Positions 34,040 to 45,972 are shown, numbered from the stretch's first letter. The stretch: 64,000 bases of DNA from Phytophthora sp. 'mugwort' (GCA_033558025.1 JAUCEF010000005.1:1488001-1552000), one strand, 5' to 3'. A program made the numbers and translations. Notes: a model not told the origin generated them from the letters alone.

Positions 34040-35539
34040 ATGACGCTCAAGCCGCCCAAGAGTCTGAAATTGGATCTAGAGACACCTGCCATGGTGGACG
34101 ACGTGGAGTCGGAGCTGCCCGTGGGCAACCTGGACGACCGCGTGGGCTTCTGGACCACATACTGCGCCTTCCTTTTCAGCGGTGCCGGCTCCATCGCCAT
34201 GTGGAGCTGTATCACGTTGTGCCTCACGTACTTCGACGACAAGTACCCGGAAGATCGCGTGGGCTTCGTCTTCCCCGTCGCCAACATGTCGACGCTGCTT
34301 GTAATCAGCCTATACATGGTCATGGCGGGGCGGCAGTTGTCTCTGGACGCCAGGATGCATGGGTCCCTCGCCAGCTACGCCACCTTCGTGCTGCTACTCC
34401 CGCTGGCCAACATGGTCGCAATGCCCCATGATGTCGGCTACCCGCTGACGCTGCTGGCACTAATGGGCTCGACAGTCTCGTCGTCTATCATGCAGTCGTC
34501 CATGTACGGACTGGGGGGAGTTTTCGGTCCCGTATTCATTCAAGCTATTGAAGGCGGCAAAGGTTTCGGAGCCATTCTGCTGTTCGCAGTGAGACTTGCT
34601 CTGAAATGGTACCTGGAAGGTGATACCAATGATGGCCTCGACCACCAGCAGCAGAGTTATTACGCGAAACTGTCGATGGCCGCGTTTTTCAGCGTTGCAC
34701 TGCTTATAGTGATGACCACATGGGTGCTGTATTGGGCACTACTGCGCACCAGGTTCGCGCAGCCGTTGCTGATGGAATACGCATTGGTGCAGCATGATAC
34801 GCCATTAACTCCACCGGCTTTGTCGCCACTATCAAGTCCCATTAGTCCACTACGACGGCATAGCTCGTTATTCAGTCGTGATGGGATGAACGAACGAAGT
34901 CCATTGTTGGTGAACAACTTGAACGCGCGTAATGGAGGCACGCCGAGCAACCAGGAAGAAGCTGACGATGAAGAAGACGCATTTGAGATCGAGGAGGAAC
35001 TGGGGGAGCATGCCGCAGCTGCGACAGTCATGAACGTCCTACACACCGCGCTCAAGCCCTTCTTTTCGCTGTTTTTCTCCTACTTCGTGTGCCTGTCGTG
35101 CTTCCCCGGCATCATCTCGGCCATTCCATCCGTGACGTTGAATCTGGGCGACTGGTTTCCCATCGTATTGGTCGGATGCTACACTCTTGGCGACCTTGTG
35201 GGGAAGAACTTACCCGTGTACGCAATGTACTTCGATGTCTCAACATTGCACCTCCCATGGCCACTCCAGCTTTCTTTCCTGCCGTTATTCATGGCAGCGC
35301 TTGTTCATCCCTTCGATGATATTACAATCATCGTGGCGGTGCTCTTATTGGGACTAACTACAGGGTACGTGGCCACATCCAGCATTATCATCGCGCCAAG
35401 TATATGCTCCGAATACCAAAAAGAAGTCGCCGGGATGGTGGGTGGGCTAAGCTCCATCGTCGGTCTGTGTGCCGGATCCTACAATGGCTTGGCGCTGGAG
35501 GCGATCGTCCAGTTCTGGACGGGAGACATCCCGCATTAG
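34040..35539 (+). CDS. equilibrative nucleoside transporter (SLC29-like)
   Basis: A single exon of 499 residues. I chose the ATG at 34040 (the open frame upstream begins only with GTG). About eleven hydrophobic segments are seen, with a large polar loop of Ser/Pro- and Glu-rich sequence (about residues 250-325) between TM6 and TM7, as in ENT proteins. The family signature region (GDLVGKNLPVYAMY and, after TM7, FPGIISAIPSV) is present. ENTs move nucleosides down their gradient. In oomycetes, which lack complete purine self-sufficiency in some host stages, uptake would be useful, but substrate choice cannot be read from sequence. It lies about 220 bp after Syntaxin-5 on the same strand. Confidence 0.85.
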   Translation: MTLKPPKSLKLDLETPAMVDDVESELPVGNLDDRVGFWTTYCAFLFSGAGSIAMWSCITLCLTYFDDKYPEDRVGFVFPVANMSTLLVISLYMVMAGRQLSLDARMHGSLASYATFVLLLPLANMVAMPHDVGYPLTLLALMGSTVSSSIMQSSMYGLGGVFGPVFIQAIEGGKGFGAILLFAVRLALKWYLEGDTNDGLDHQQQSYYAKLSMAAFFSVALLIVMTTWVLYWALLRTRFAQPLLMEYALVQHDTPLTPPALSPLSSPISPLRRHSSLFSRDGMNERSPLLVNNLNARNGGTPSNQEEADDEEDAFEIEEELGEHAAAATVMNVLHTALKPFFSLFFSYFVCLSCFPGIISAIPSVTLNLGDWFPIVLVGCYTLGDLVGKNLPVYAMYFDVSTLHLPWPLQLSFLPLFMAALVHPFDDITIIVAVLLLGLTTGYVATSSIIIAPSICSEYQKEVAGMVGGLSSIVGLCAGSYNGLALEAIVQFWTGDIPH

Positions 35540-35781
35540 CACCTAACATCCTTGCTGACGCTTAGGCTGAACCATAGCATAAAGGGAATAGAATTACGTG
35601 AAATGCAGCTCCATTGCGTATCTGTGGTGATGCCGCGGTGCACATAATGTTAAAATGTACATGTCTCCCGCAATTATCTCACCTGCAAGTGCCCAAACCC
35701 AGCTCGGGTTCGCCTTCTAAACGCTGAAAATAGGGGTTTGGTTGTATTAAGCAGAACTCCAGTCGTATATTCAGCAACCAA

Positions 35782-38404
35782 ATGGAAGAGCGCCCACCGC
35801 CAGCTAGCCCAGCCTCTGCGCTAGAACACTTGGATGTATCTACAATTGTGCCCGAATGCGTACTCAGCCCCGAAGAAATCCAATTGTTGAAGCACAAGTT
35901 TGCTCTTTGCAACACAGCTGCCGACAACACGAAAAACCGCGCCCCACTTGCACGGTTGCCAGCGGCTCGCGCCTTTAAACTCTTCCGAGAGGACTATCCG
36001 TCGCTGTCAGAGTGGGAAATCCAAGCCGTGTTCAATAAGTATGACGTTGATGGGGACGGTCACCTCTCTTTCATGGAATACTTGCAGACTCGCGCTTTCT
36101 ATCGCATGCTACTTGAAGAAAACACTCAGATGGAGCTACAGCGCATTTTCTCCATCCTAGACACCGACGCCGATGGAATTCTGCTCGCAAACGACGTACT
36201 GCACCGAATTGAGCAAACCGGGCTACACGGTGTTAGCATGCTCAAGCAAGTCATCATGCAGGCAGTCGAAGCCACAAAAGATGGCGGAAAAGGCAAGCAG
36301 TATTACCACCGTGAGGGCGAAATCACGTTTGAGCACTTCTCGGCGACGATCCAAGACTTGAATCGAAAGATGGAGCAGAGCATTGCCACAAAGACACTTC
36401 GCGTGATCGGTCTGCAGCAGGATCAACAGCACCAACAGAATCAGCGACGGCAGCCCGATTCAGTTTCGGCCTATCAAGCAGAAGCGCTTCGAATTGAACT
36501 TGACGTGCTCACCCGAGAAATCCGACGGATGAAGAAGGAGCTCATTACGGACAACAACAACGCACTTGGCGAAGCGTGCGAGAGGCTTATCGCCACGTAT
36601 GAAAATGAGCAGCACGTGTACGAGTGTCTTAATAACTTCATCACATACTGCAACCTTCGCGATGCCACTCTTTTCCGATACAATCTGGAACGAGAAGGAA
36701 AGAGAGTCAATATTTTGAACTCCATGCTGCTCGCTCCGCCAAAACACCTCAAGGTAAACTAACCAGCCTACCATGTTTTGTTAAGCACGCCAAATTACTG
36801 CTCACACCAATACCATCATTTCCCTGTGGCAGGAAACCGCTGAGTATCAAAAAGTGATGAATTTATCACTCAACCATGAGTATACGAAATTTACCTTCAA
36901 CACGTCCAGTACAATTCAGCGTAGCCAAAATAATGCCAGCGGTCCGTCAAGGCCCGGCACCGCGAAGGGTATTGACGTCTCTCCTCCGCTTGAGACGAAC
37001 GAGGTGATGCTAGAAACTTTGTTCATGAACCCAACGCTTCGGAAGCAATTCGCCTACTATGCAATGACAGGGAACGTAACAAACCTGGTCTGGATTACAC
37101 GCACCAACTTCATCAAGTTCGTTCAGGATTGCAAGCTGAACCTGCTTCCGACGCCAGCGCTGAAGGATATAGAGATCGCCAACATATTCGCAGCTGCCAC
37201 CGGAACGGGAAAATCCATGGACTTCGCGCAATTGTTGTCCGCCTGCATCGTGATTTTCAAGCGCTCTCAGCATTTGCAAGTAAGTGTGGACGGGGTGTCT
37301 TGCTGGTTTATTCTTCGTGCTTGAAAATTGATGCTTCTTATGGTAACCAGGGGCCGTTATCAGACGCTGACGTGCAAACACTCGTGGAAACCCATATTAT
37401 ACCAAGAGCAAAGACCATCCGAGTGCAGCAACTAGCCCCGGATATCTCACAGAACCACGTCATGAAGCTTCTCACGGAGCATGTATGGCAGTTCAAGCAG
37501 ATTTTCTCACATTTTGGCATTCAGAGCCTCACGGAGGTAAGTTTTTCTGCTGTCAAGCGCCATCACCTCACCAACTCAGTGCATACTGTCGTATATTTGT
37601 TGCAGGTGGATAGCAAAGTCCGCCTTGATATGAAGGAGTTCCTCACGTTTGCGAGGGCATTCAGTGAGTAAATTCAAATATTATTCCGTACAGTTCGTAT
37701 CCACTGACTTGTAACGATTGTTTGACTCACCAGATATTATTCGTTCCCCTCCCGACCGTGATGGTGAGCCGTATTCTCCGCCTAAAATGCCTGTAAGCGC
37801 TTCCATTGCCCCAATCAGCCTTGTTGACCTCATTCGTGAGTACTACGCTGCAAAGCTGGACGTCAGCATCGCCAATTCCGAGCGCCGGGAAGCGGCGGAT
37901 CTAAATTTTCGCGAGTTTCTCCGGTGCATACAACGAATTGCCTTGGCTATGCATGTCCGCAGCACCAACAAGCACGATGCTGCCCGTGCAAACGGTGTAA
38001 CAAGCACGATGTTTGAAGCAACCAAGAATGATGGTTGTCGGTCACCCGAAAAGGTATGTACTTCGCGTTCTCCACGATATCAGCGACGTGGTAACGTACT
38101 GGCAGCGACATCACCCACAAAGAACTGCAAGATCACGAGTACATCGGTGATCTCACGACTTCTCAAATCGTCAAGAGCACTTGCGACGTGCCACCTTCCA
38201 ACAAGAAAACAAGCACCACAGGTGGAGAACGAGAATGGTTCATGCCTTGCACAAGGCTCAATTTCTGGAAAATGCGTCCCTATAAAACCACAAGCTGCAG
38301 CCCAGCTTTATCCAACTCGGCCATATAGTTCTCACAAAAGTCATCGACCGCTAACGTCTGGTGGACCACCTCGCATCCGAGTTATCCAGCAACCAGCCAT
38401 GTAA
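35782..38404 (+). CDS. EF-hand protein with coiled-coil segment
   Basis: Five exons, 35782-36753, 36833-37279, 37351-37536, 37606-37663 and 37734-38404, about 777 residues. Two EF-hands are canonical: loop D88-E99 (DVDGDGHLSFME) and loop D127-D138 (DTDADGILLAND). A Gln-rich coiled coil (about 205-300) follows, then helical regions with further EF-like repeats (DSKVRLDMKEFLTFARAF at the fourth junction). The tail is basic and Ser/Pro-rich. A GTATGT at 38055 could start another intron, so the last about 115 residues are less certain. No enzyme domain is seen, and a Ca2+-responsive cytoskeletal or flagellar role is only a guess. The stop is 35 bp from the stop of the convergent RMC1-like gene. 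Confidence 0.75.
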
Positions 38405-38439
38405 CGTTAACAATCTCCAGTAAGTTTCGATAAACTGTT

Positions 38440-41279
38440 TCATTCTGCCGTAAAACCAAACGCCGCTCGAAGTGTTTTGCGGGAATTTACCGAAATCAGG
38501 TCATCTGGGAACGGAGCGGTAGCACATTTAGCAAGAGTTGAGAGGGTGGATACGCTTGAGCACTCCAACGCTGCAGGATCCCACACTTTCAAGAATAGAA
38601 GTAAATTCCCGAGCATTTGTGTCACTTGCAATGCTGAACGCTTGTGCCCAGGCGAGGTTGCGACTGTATGGCAACAATCCCACCCTGGATTAGAAATTCA
38701 TTATGTACGGCAATGAGTTGCTGACACACGACAACGGTCTCACGTACCCGATTGAACTAGCGAATCAAAGAAGGCAACACCCGGAAGGACTGATGCATCG
38801 CAGGAAGTTAGGCCCCTATTTCTCCAAGCAATCTCGATAGCTCGCTCCGTCTGATCAATTACAAATTAAACAAAATGAGGTGAGCCAATGAGTCGTAAAC
38901 GCGCATTACCCGTCAGTACAATCAATACCTGTCCGATGTCCAATAGAGTGCGAACTAGAGGACAAATCTCCCTCAAGCGAAAGTACATGTCCAAGCCCAC
39001 TTGCATCAAGGCTGGATAAGTTTCTCCGTTTCGCACCATCAACTCTGCAAGCTCCATAGAATCAGCTAACACATGATAATGCAAGAACTGGTAGAGCTTG
39101 TTCGGCTCTCCTGCAGCTATAAAGCACTCCGCAAGCGCAACGTATCTGACAGCAGCTTGTTAGTTACACGCACGGTACCTTAAGTGCTTAGAGTACGCAG
39201 ATACTCACGTAATATTCTCCACTGGCACCTTTCTTTCGCGCAAATTCTTGATGTATTCGACTATATAGACGCTCAGATCACACCTTTTAGCGGTCTGAAG
39301 CAAGGCCAAGCACGTTAGTATCCGACACAACAGGTCTAATCACGCATGAGAACGTACATTCGTGTCTTGGAGTATGTCACTCCATACATGGCGGTAAAAT
39401 TCTGTCTGTTGGATGAGGAGGAAGCCTCTGGTGTTGCGAACATGTGATCTCGCTTTCTTGCGTCCCAAAGTGGATCCAGCAGCACATTGACCTGAATTGG
39501 TATCGCGGCTTAACGAAACTTCTGAGATGTCACTTTCTTCGACGTCCTGTAGTACGTGACCACGAGAAAGTTAGAGTTACCTATTTTGAAGGCAAACATA
39601 TCCAAATTGGTTAATAGCAGTACCTCGTTATGTCGCTCGTTGCCAGCCACAGTTTGTACAGTATTCAATAGTTGAACAATTGAAGATATGGATGTCTGCT
39701 GCTCCACAATATAGCCTCGCACTAGCTGTAATACCAGCAGCTTCGCGGATTCGTGATCACCTCGACGCAGAAGAAATGGCAGGATCTCACGATGATGTTC
39801 ACAGGTCTTACAAACCTCGGCGAGGTTCAACTGTAGCTTTCGGATTTCTACTTGTTCGCGTCCGTTAGCTGAGAACGATCGTTGAACGAGATTGGGAGCG
39901 TGGAAGCGCCATCGGGTTAAGCTTTGCACAACGACCTCGTGCGTAATCGCCTCCGTCTTTTCCAGAGTTGCAGCTGACATAGCGCGTTGCAGCCGTCTTG
40001 CGGACCTTCTACTTGCCAGATGAGATGCTGGTGACGTTTTGAAGGATGGAGAGGGAAGAGACGCATCGTCAATGTACGTGTGCACGTCTAGATCGTCCAC
40101 ACTCAGCGCACGGCGAATACTGAGACTTGGCTGCGGAGAACCCCACTTCGCGTCGTTGAAGAGGTCTTCGTCGTTTTCATCGTTGAAAGCTTTCAATACA
40201 TCAGCTTCAAATTCGTTGAGCGTATCCAAAGATGCGTCGATTGAAGCTGGTTCTGCTGAAGCCATCTTACGGTCAGGTGGAGGATGACCCGGTGGCCGCG
40301 ACGAAATCGGTAAGGGTGCCGAGAACGGGTCGCTAATATTCCCATCACACTTTATGTCAAAGAACAAGCTGACGTTAAAATCCAGACTGTGACAGACGAG
40401 CAAATTGTCCACGACTGAATACTCCAGTGCCGTCCCCGGCGGCAGCATCAGGTTCAGCGAACGCACGCACGTCACCTTCGTGTGCCCCACCAAATACAGC
40501 AGCAATTTAGTCGATCGTGTATCGCTATACACCACGTACATATCTCCATACAAGGTAATCAGGTGCAGATCTTGCTTGCTCACGGACGTGGAGAACACGA
40601 GTTTCGGTAGTTTCTCCACAGACGCTCCATGCAGCAAGAAGGGCACGATCTCGTTGGCCCTTGAGCCGGAGCTGAGCAGCAGCACTCCATGTGAGGCTGC
40701 ATACCAGAACTCATGCACATACAGCCCAACCGTCCTGTGCAGGACACAGTTGCGTCGTTTGGAGCTCACGCGATGGTGTTCCAGCCCCAGTTTCGTGATC
40801 AGGAAGAGGTCCTGGGAGCTTGTGGTCTTGACAGAGTGCGTATTCCAGATCACGCCCCCGTGCAGGATCCTGTTACCGGCCTTGGACCTGCACAGGACCC
40901 AGTAAGACGTACGCGTGGCGCGGTGGAGCACCTGTACCTCGATGTCGCTGCGCTGGATGGCGAGGAACTGTCCGTCTACCGATAGCTGTAGCAGTTTGAT
41001 GGGCGTCAGACTGCGCTGCGCGACGCCCTTCCGGTGGTCGCCTCTGGCTTCGGGCTGGTTGAAGTCGTAAAGCGTCGTCGGGTTACCGGGCGGGGAGGCG
41101 ACGGCCGTCGCGGCGCGCACGGGGTCCAGCGACACATCCAGCGGCAAATGCTGCAGCTTGTGCGACTGCATAGACAGCAGCAGCACACTCTGGTGCGTGG
41201 CGTCGTACCAGGCGTGGCGGCTGTCGCCCGCGTAGTCGACGCCACCGCGCGCGCTCAGGTACAGGTGACCGTCACTCAT
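38440..41279 (-). CDS. RMC1: RMC1/Mic1-like regulator of the Mon1-Ccz1 complex
   Basis: Six exons: 41279-39581, 39491-39358, 39294-39209, 39145-38929, 38850-38748, 38633-38440; 810 residues, all junctions in frame. The N-terminal beta-propeller half shows the family phrases PIKLLQLSVDGQFLAIQRS, LFLITKLGLEHHRVS, VGLYVHEFWYAASHGVLLLSS and VVDNLLVCHSLD. The helical half has NLDMFAFKI, LLIQQTEFYRHVWSDILQD, LYQFLHYHVLADS and LVRTLLDIGQTERAIEIAW, close to the Mic1 domain. RMC1 is the third subunit of metazoan Mon1-Ccz1, the Rab7 exchange factor on endosomes and autophagosomes. The central part has an acidic, Ser-rich insert (about 340-430). The gene is divergent from the B-box gene. Confidence 0.83.
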
Positions 41280-41416
41280 CCGAGGTTGAACTGCGAATGG
41301 GATCCACACAGTATAATTGGTTTATCCTGACATTTTAGGATAACGCTTCGACGTATTCTGATTGGTAGATATTACGACCGGACAGTAGCCCTAGCATTCA
41401 ACGTTTGGCGCAAAGT
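41280..41416. promoter_or_regulatory. bidirectional promoter between RMC1-like and B-box genes
   Basis: 137 bp separate the two start codons. An inverted CCAAT (attgg at about 41361) is visible. A TTTGGCGC motif lies at about 41404 just before the plus-strand ATG, within GCATTCAACGTTTGGCGC, which loosely resembles the oomycete initiator. A 6-bp stem hairpin sits at 41325-41344. Confidence 0.5.
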
Positions 41417-44118
41417 ATGGCGGCAGTGGAGACGAATGGCACGCGCGCGGAGGGCGGCTTCGAGGCCTGGAGCGGCATGTTGACGGACGCGGTAGTGAAA
41501 TGCGGACGGGATAGCGAACGGAAACTCTATAGTGTGTATTAGGCTTTGCCCTGAAGTGTGTGTCGGGGCTTTAATTGTGGCTGAACTGACCAACTAATCA
41601 CTGTGCATTTGACGGTATCTGGCGCATTTAGTGTACGGCATCAGCTTCACTCGCTGCCCCAAGTGTCAGGCGAGAATACGCGCGGAAACCAACACGTGTA
41701 TCAGCTGCCACTACACGCACAAGACGTTGCGTACGTGAGTTGCAGAGGGTTCTAGGACTACGCTTAGGTGGTCGATAGACATTGAGCTGTAATTTAACGC
41801 GGACTGAGTCTTTATTGTATGTAGGTAAATGCATGCGATGCAGTCAGAAGAACGAACCAGTCATGTGGTGCGCTGAGTGCGACGCCTACTTCTGCGCGAG
41901 CTGCCACAAGAAGCCGCATGTGCTGATGCTCGGGAGTACCAAACCCCACCACTGCTTCGCTATTGACGGCGCCAGCGGAAAGCATTTCGCAAAAGCAGCA
42001 TGGTCTGATGAGTTCACGGCAAAGGTGCAGGCGACGTATCGACTGCGTCTGCATGACAAGATGATGGCGGACGGAGCGAAGGCGTCAACGAAGGAGGCAA
42101 CTGGAGAGCAGGCAACACCACTCGTTAATGGAGCAGCAGGTAAAGCAGCGTCTGTTGGAAGTGCGTCATCTACTGCTCTCCCTCCGGTGACATCGGCTCC
42201 TATGAATGATGCTGCTGGAGTTTCAGCCGCAACGACAACGCCTACGATAGGAGCTCAACATCCGTCTCGCAAGCGGCAACTACCAGGACCAGAGGAAACG
42301 CGACAGAGAATCCAGAAATCGATTCGCGCCAATGAGGCTTCACGACTGGGTGGAAAACTAACGCCGGCATCAACGGACGGTATGAGTCTGTATGACCGTG
42401 TGAAGGCAATGCACGATATGCGAGCAAAAAGTGCAGCGACATCCAACACACTCCAACCTCGATCGCTAAAGATGAGTTCGAACCTGCTTCTGTCTCAACA
42501 GAATGAAAAACACATGCGGCAAAAACGTGAGCAGGACGAGCAAGCCAAGCGAAAAACCGATCACAAACGGCAACATCAGGGAGGTCAGCACCGTCAGCAG
42601 CAGCAGGAGCAGGAGCGGGTAGAGCCGTCGAAGAAAGAACAGCAGCGGCTGGGAAAGGAGGGAGCGCAACACCTGAGGTACGAGCAACGGCGACTAGATA
42701 TCGAACGTATAGAGCGCTTGAGGGTCGAAAAACAGCAGAAGGAGCAACAACAGCAAGAGGAGCAGCAGCGGCAAAAGGAACAGCGGCAGCTCCACGAAGA
42801 GCAGCGGCGGCAAGACGAACAAAGGCAGCAAACGGAGCAACAGCAGCAAGAAGAATTACGACAGCAAGAAGAACAGCGGCGGCAAAAAGACCAACGTCGT
42901 CAAGAAGAGCTGCATCTGCAACAACAAGTTCAGGAAAAGCAACAGCAACAGCGACTGATGGAAGAACGGATGCGGCACGAACAGATTCTGCGTGCACAGA
43001 AAGCGCGGCATCAACTTGAATCTCAGTCACTCGTGCACGAAAGCAATCGATACGTTAGCCAAGCTCAGCATATCCTCCATAGCCAACCAGGTTATGCTAT
43101 TGCCTCCATGGCTCCGTCGAACGTTTCCGCATCTATGCCTCCAAGTTCAAACGACCGGTTTACTAGAGTACCCTCACCAGTCAACGTTTTCCCCCACGTT
43201 CCGCGCTTTCAGCCGACTTCACCAGCCCCCACACCCCAGGGCTTCCCATTTCAATCTACTCATGATGTTCCTGTCACGAGTGGGTATTCATCTATGGGAA
43301 CCGAACATGGGTCTCAAGTTTATCAAGGACACTCCGGGGTACCAGTTACGAGATTCGAGACTATTTTACAAGATCACGATGGGAATCACCACCTTGTAGT
43401 GAGAGACCCCAATCTTCACCAGCAGCAGCAATCAGATTTCTCGGACGCGATGGTCCCGCATCGTATGACGGCAGTGGCAGGAGGAGGAGGAGTCTTCAGC
43501 CCGAGCAAGTCTGGTGAAGACGACGAGCTTCGTGCGATCTGGGTGAGCGATTACGATAAGGTCAATGCGTTGGTCATGCAACTGGACATGGAGATCACGA
43601 AGCGGACGGAAGAAGGACACAAGTTTGTGCACATGTCAAACAACATCACGATCCCCGAACAATTGAAGCTGCAGATCGATGACCTCCGCGCTCAGCGGGA
43701 TGCAGCGATTAAGAAGAGATTCGAGTCGGCGATTCGTGTGCTGATCTTCTCGGAGGCGGTGCGTTCGTTCGCGCAGCAAAACGAGCAAACCGTCTGGAGC
43801 GATGTTCCAGAAGTACTGAAGGCGTCGCACAAGAAGTGTGCAGAGCTGTCCACCGATATCCGCGAATGCGAGCAGCAAGCGCAAAAGCTGCGTGAAGGGA
43901 TCGATGAGGCTGTGTCGAGCGGCAACCCCGCACAAATGCAGAATGTGGCACATCTAGGCGCCCTCATCGCTGACTTGGAGCGGAAGATCCGCACCTCAAA
44001 CGGCAAGCGCGACAAGCAGTTCATTTTCATGTTCCAGTTCAGCGACACCCTCCGAAACATGGTGCGCGCGGAGTGGGCGGCATCAGGAAGAGGTTACCAT
44101 GTGCAGACAAGTCAATGA
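41417..44118 (+). CDS. zinc-ribbon plus B-box protein with long Gln/Glu/Arg-rich coil
   Basis: Three exons, 41417-41531, 41632-41730 and 41825-44118, give 835 residues. The reading frame needs both introns. The N-terminus carries a four-Cys ribbon (C47-x2-C50...C61-x2-C64). Immediately after comes a B-box-type finger (C74-x2-C77...C87-x2-C90...C95-x2-C98...H103). From about residue 260 to 430 the sequence is almost only Gln, Glu, Arg and Lys, strongly suggesting a long single alpha-helix or coiled coil. After a Pro/Ser-rich spacer, a C-terminal helical domain (about 680-830) follows. No RING finger, nuclease or membrane segment is seen. The combination suggests a scaffold or condensate-forming adaptor, but I do not recognise an exact family. 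Confidence 0.72.
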
Positions 44119-44556
44119 TTTACTACTACCACCATATACAGGGAATTTTCATCTACAGCAGTGTTACATGTACCCTAGAGGTTAGGCGTTGACATTGTAC
44201 GGCGGTTAGCACAATTTCAATGCCGATGCCAGTAACATAATGGGCAAGAGAAAGCTGTTGGGCTAGCTGATGAAGTACTGTGTCCCCGAAGTCCATTCAC
44301 ATAACCTACTACTTGTACGAAGTAGCGCATGTGGCCCCCACTGTTACTGCTTACCCTTACAGTTAAACCTTGAATAATCCACGTGCGATGACAGGACGCA
44401 CAATCAACGTATAGCCGAGCATCCAACAAAAACAATTCAGCCTAGAACATGCATACTAATGGTACGAACCTAGCAACCCACTAAAATGGGCCGGCAGACT
44501 TCATAGTTACTGCTTCGTCGCTTTTTAGACTGAATAACTATTTCTTATGAAAAGGG
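44119..44556. other. intergenic between B-box and H2A genes
   Basis: About 440 bp of 3' flanking sequence for two genes that converge. No further gene is seen. Confidence 0.4.
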
Positions 44557-44574
44557 TGATGTTGAAAAACATCA
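44557..44574 (-). terminator. histone 3' stem-loop for the minus-strand H2A
   Basis: On the minus strand this reads TGATGTT-TTTC-AACATCA followed by CCC, a 7-bp perfect stem with a four-base TTTC loop, about 118 nt after the H2A stop codon. Loop size, loop sequence and the following ACCC fit the metazoan-type histone mRNA stem-loop bound by SLBP. The same hairpin follows the second H2A gene. Confidence 0.7.
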
Positions 44575-44691
44575 GGGGATTGAGGCAGAGCAGCTCCGAC
44601 TTAGCTACTCAGCGTTGTTGGAGGCGACCACAGTCGCTCTCACAGAAGGTCAGAGACCATCGACAAAGCGTCGGACACTAAGCGAACGCAT

Positions 44692-45114
44692 TTAGTAGTC
44701 CTGCGAAGCCGAGGCCTTGCCCTTCTTGCCAGCCGAAGCAGACTTCTTGGGAAGCAGCACCGAGTGGATGTTCGGCATCACACCGCCAGACGCGATAGTC
44801 ACATCGCCAAGCAGCTTGTTCAGCTCCTCGTCGTTGCGGACGGCCATCTGAATGTGACGGGGGATGATACGCGTCTTCTTGTGGTCGCGGGCGGCGTTAC
44901 CGGCCAGCTCGAGGATTTCAGCGCAAAGGTACTCGAGGACGGCGGCCATGTAGACCGGAGCGCCGCTGCCCGTGCGCTGAGCGTAGCGGCCCTTCTTCAG
45001 GTAACGGGCGACACGGCCGACAGGGAACTGCAGACCAGCCTTCGACGAACGCGTGCTGCTCTTGCCCGACTTCTTGCCACGGCCTCCAGTAGCGGCTTTT
45101 CCCTTTCCAGACAT
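44692..45114 (-). CDS. histone H2A (H2A.X type)
   Basis: An intronless 140-residue H2[16 protein letters not shown]...[25 protein letters not shown]. It has the acidic-patch helix and docking region intact ([31 protein letters not shown]). It ends SASQDY. The C-terminal SQ-D-aromatic is the phosphorylation site that defines H2A.X, used at DNA breaks. It differs from its divergent neighbour at a handful of positions (SGKSSTR versus GKGSTR, RTGSG versus [13 protein letters not shown] versus KSSASQDY). It forms nucleosomes with H2B. Confidence 0.97.
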   Translation of the reverse strand: MSGKGKAATGGRGKKSGKSSTRSSKAGLQFPVGRVARYLKKGRYAQRTGSGAPVYMAAVLEYLCAEILELAGNAARDHKKTRIIPRHIQMAVRNDEELNKLLGDVTIASGGVMPNIHSVLLPKKSASAGKKGKASASQDY

Positions 45115-45552
45115 GTTCTTGAGGTGTTGTTGTTGGTGGTGGTCGACTTTGAAGCAAATTCGATAATGATCTGGACAGACGTCGGCGCAGTTTGAGCTGC
45201 TGTTTGGCGCCCGCTCCGAGAAACTCAAACTTGCCCCTCTTCCCGCCCTCCCGATTCCGCCAATCCGCGGGAGGGAAAATATGGCTCCGTCAATCATATC
45301 GTTTAAAAATAATAATAGCCAATAATGAAGTATACCGATTTTCGCCTGCGACCTCGCTTTTGCTGATAGGGGATAGGGCTTTGAGCGACGTCGCCCATCC
45401 GTTACCAACTTTTGCCACAGTCGCTATCATCACGCGTCTTCCCTTTCGGTCTCAGATCTGCAGCGTTAGCTCGTTTTGGCGCCACGCCCTGACATTCATA
45501 TCGAAATTCACACGCACTAACTCAAGTCGTCAAGAAGCTCAAGCAAGTCATT
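45115..45552. promoter_or_regulatory. shared divergent H2A promoter with E2F-like and CCAAT motifs
   Basis: A 438-bp region between the two H2A start codons. It has TTTGGCGC at 45203-45210 near the minus-strand gene and TTTTGGCGCC at 45474-45483 near the plus-strand gene, both good matches to the E2F consensus TTTSGCGC. CCAAT boxes occur at 45260-45264 and 45319-45323. The arrangement suggests S-phase co-expression of the pair. Motif matches are seen directly; regulation is inferred. Confidence 0.65.
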
Positions 45553-45972
45553 ATGTCTGGAAAGGGAAAAGCTGCTACTGGGGGCCGTGGCAAGAAGGGA
45601 AAGGGCAGCACCCGTTCGTCGAAGGCTGGTCTGCAGTTCCCCGTCGGCCGTGTCGCCCGTTACCTGAAGAAGGGCCGCTACGCTCAGCGCATCGGAGGTG
45701 GCGCCCCTGTCTACATGGCCGCCGTCCTCGAGTACCTTTGCGCTGAAATCCTCGAGCTGGCCGGTAACGCCGCCCGCGACCACAAGAAGACGCGTATCAT
45801 CCCCCGTCACATTCAGATGGCCGTCCGCAACGACGAGGAGCTGAACAAGCTGCTTGGCGATGTGACTATCGCGTCTGGCGGTGTGATGCCGAACATCCAC
45901 TCGGTGCTGCTTCCCAAGAAGTCTGCTTCGGCTGGCAAGAAGGGCAAGTCCTCGGCTTCGCAGGACTACTAA
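45553..45972 (+). CDS. histone H2A (H2A.X type), second copy
   Basis: An intronless 139-residue H2A transcribed away from the first copy. The core is identical to the neighbour across [22 protein letters not shown] and the alpha-3/docking region. It also ends SASQDY, so both copies carry the H2A.X damage-signalling tail. Codon choice is heavily C/G-ending and similar in both copies, consistent with strong expression and gene conversion. Confidence 0.97.
   Translation: MSGKGKAATGGRGKKGKGSTRSSKAGLQFPVGRVARYLKKGRYAQRIGGGAPVYMAAVLEYLCAEILELAGNAARDHKKTRIIPRHIQMAVRNDEELNKLLGDVTIASGGVMPNIHSVLLPKKSASAGKKGKSSASQDY

Noticed and set aside
42242..43030. 262-residue minus-strand open frame
   Set aside because: It is antisense to the Gln/Glu/Arg-rich stretch. 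The Ala/Val/Leu-rich translation follows directly from the complement of CAG/GAG/CGG codons, so it is not a gene.
45517..45900. Open frame opposite the second H2A gene
   Set aside because: It is a shadow of highly biased histone codons; the same shadow occurs opposite the first H2A.
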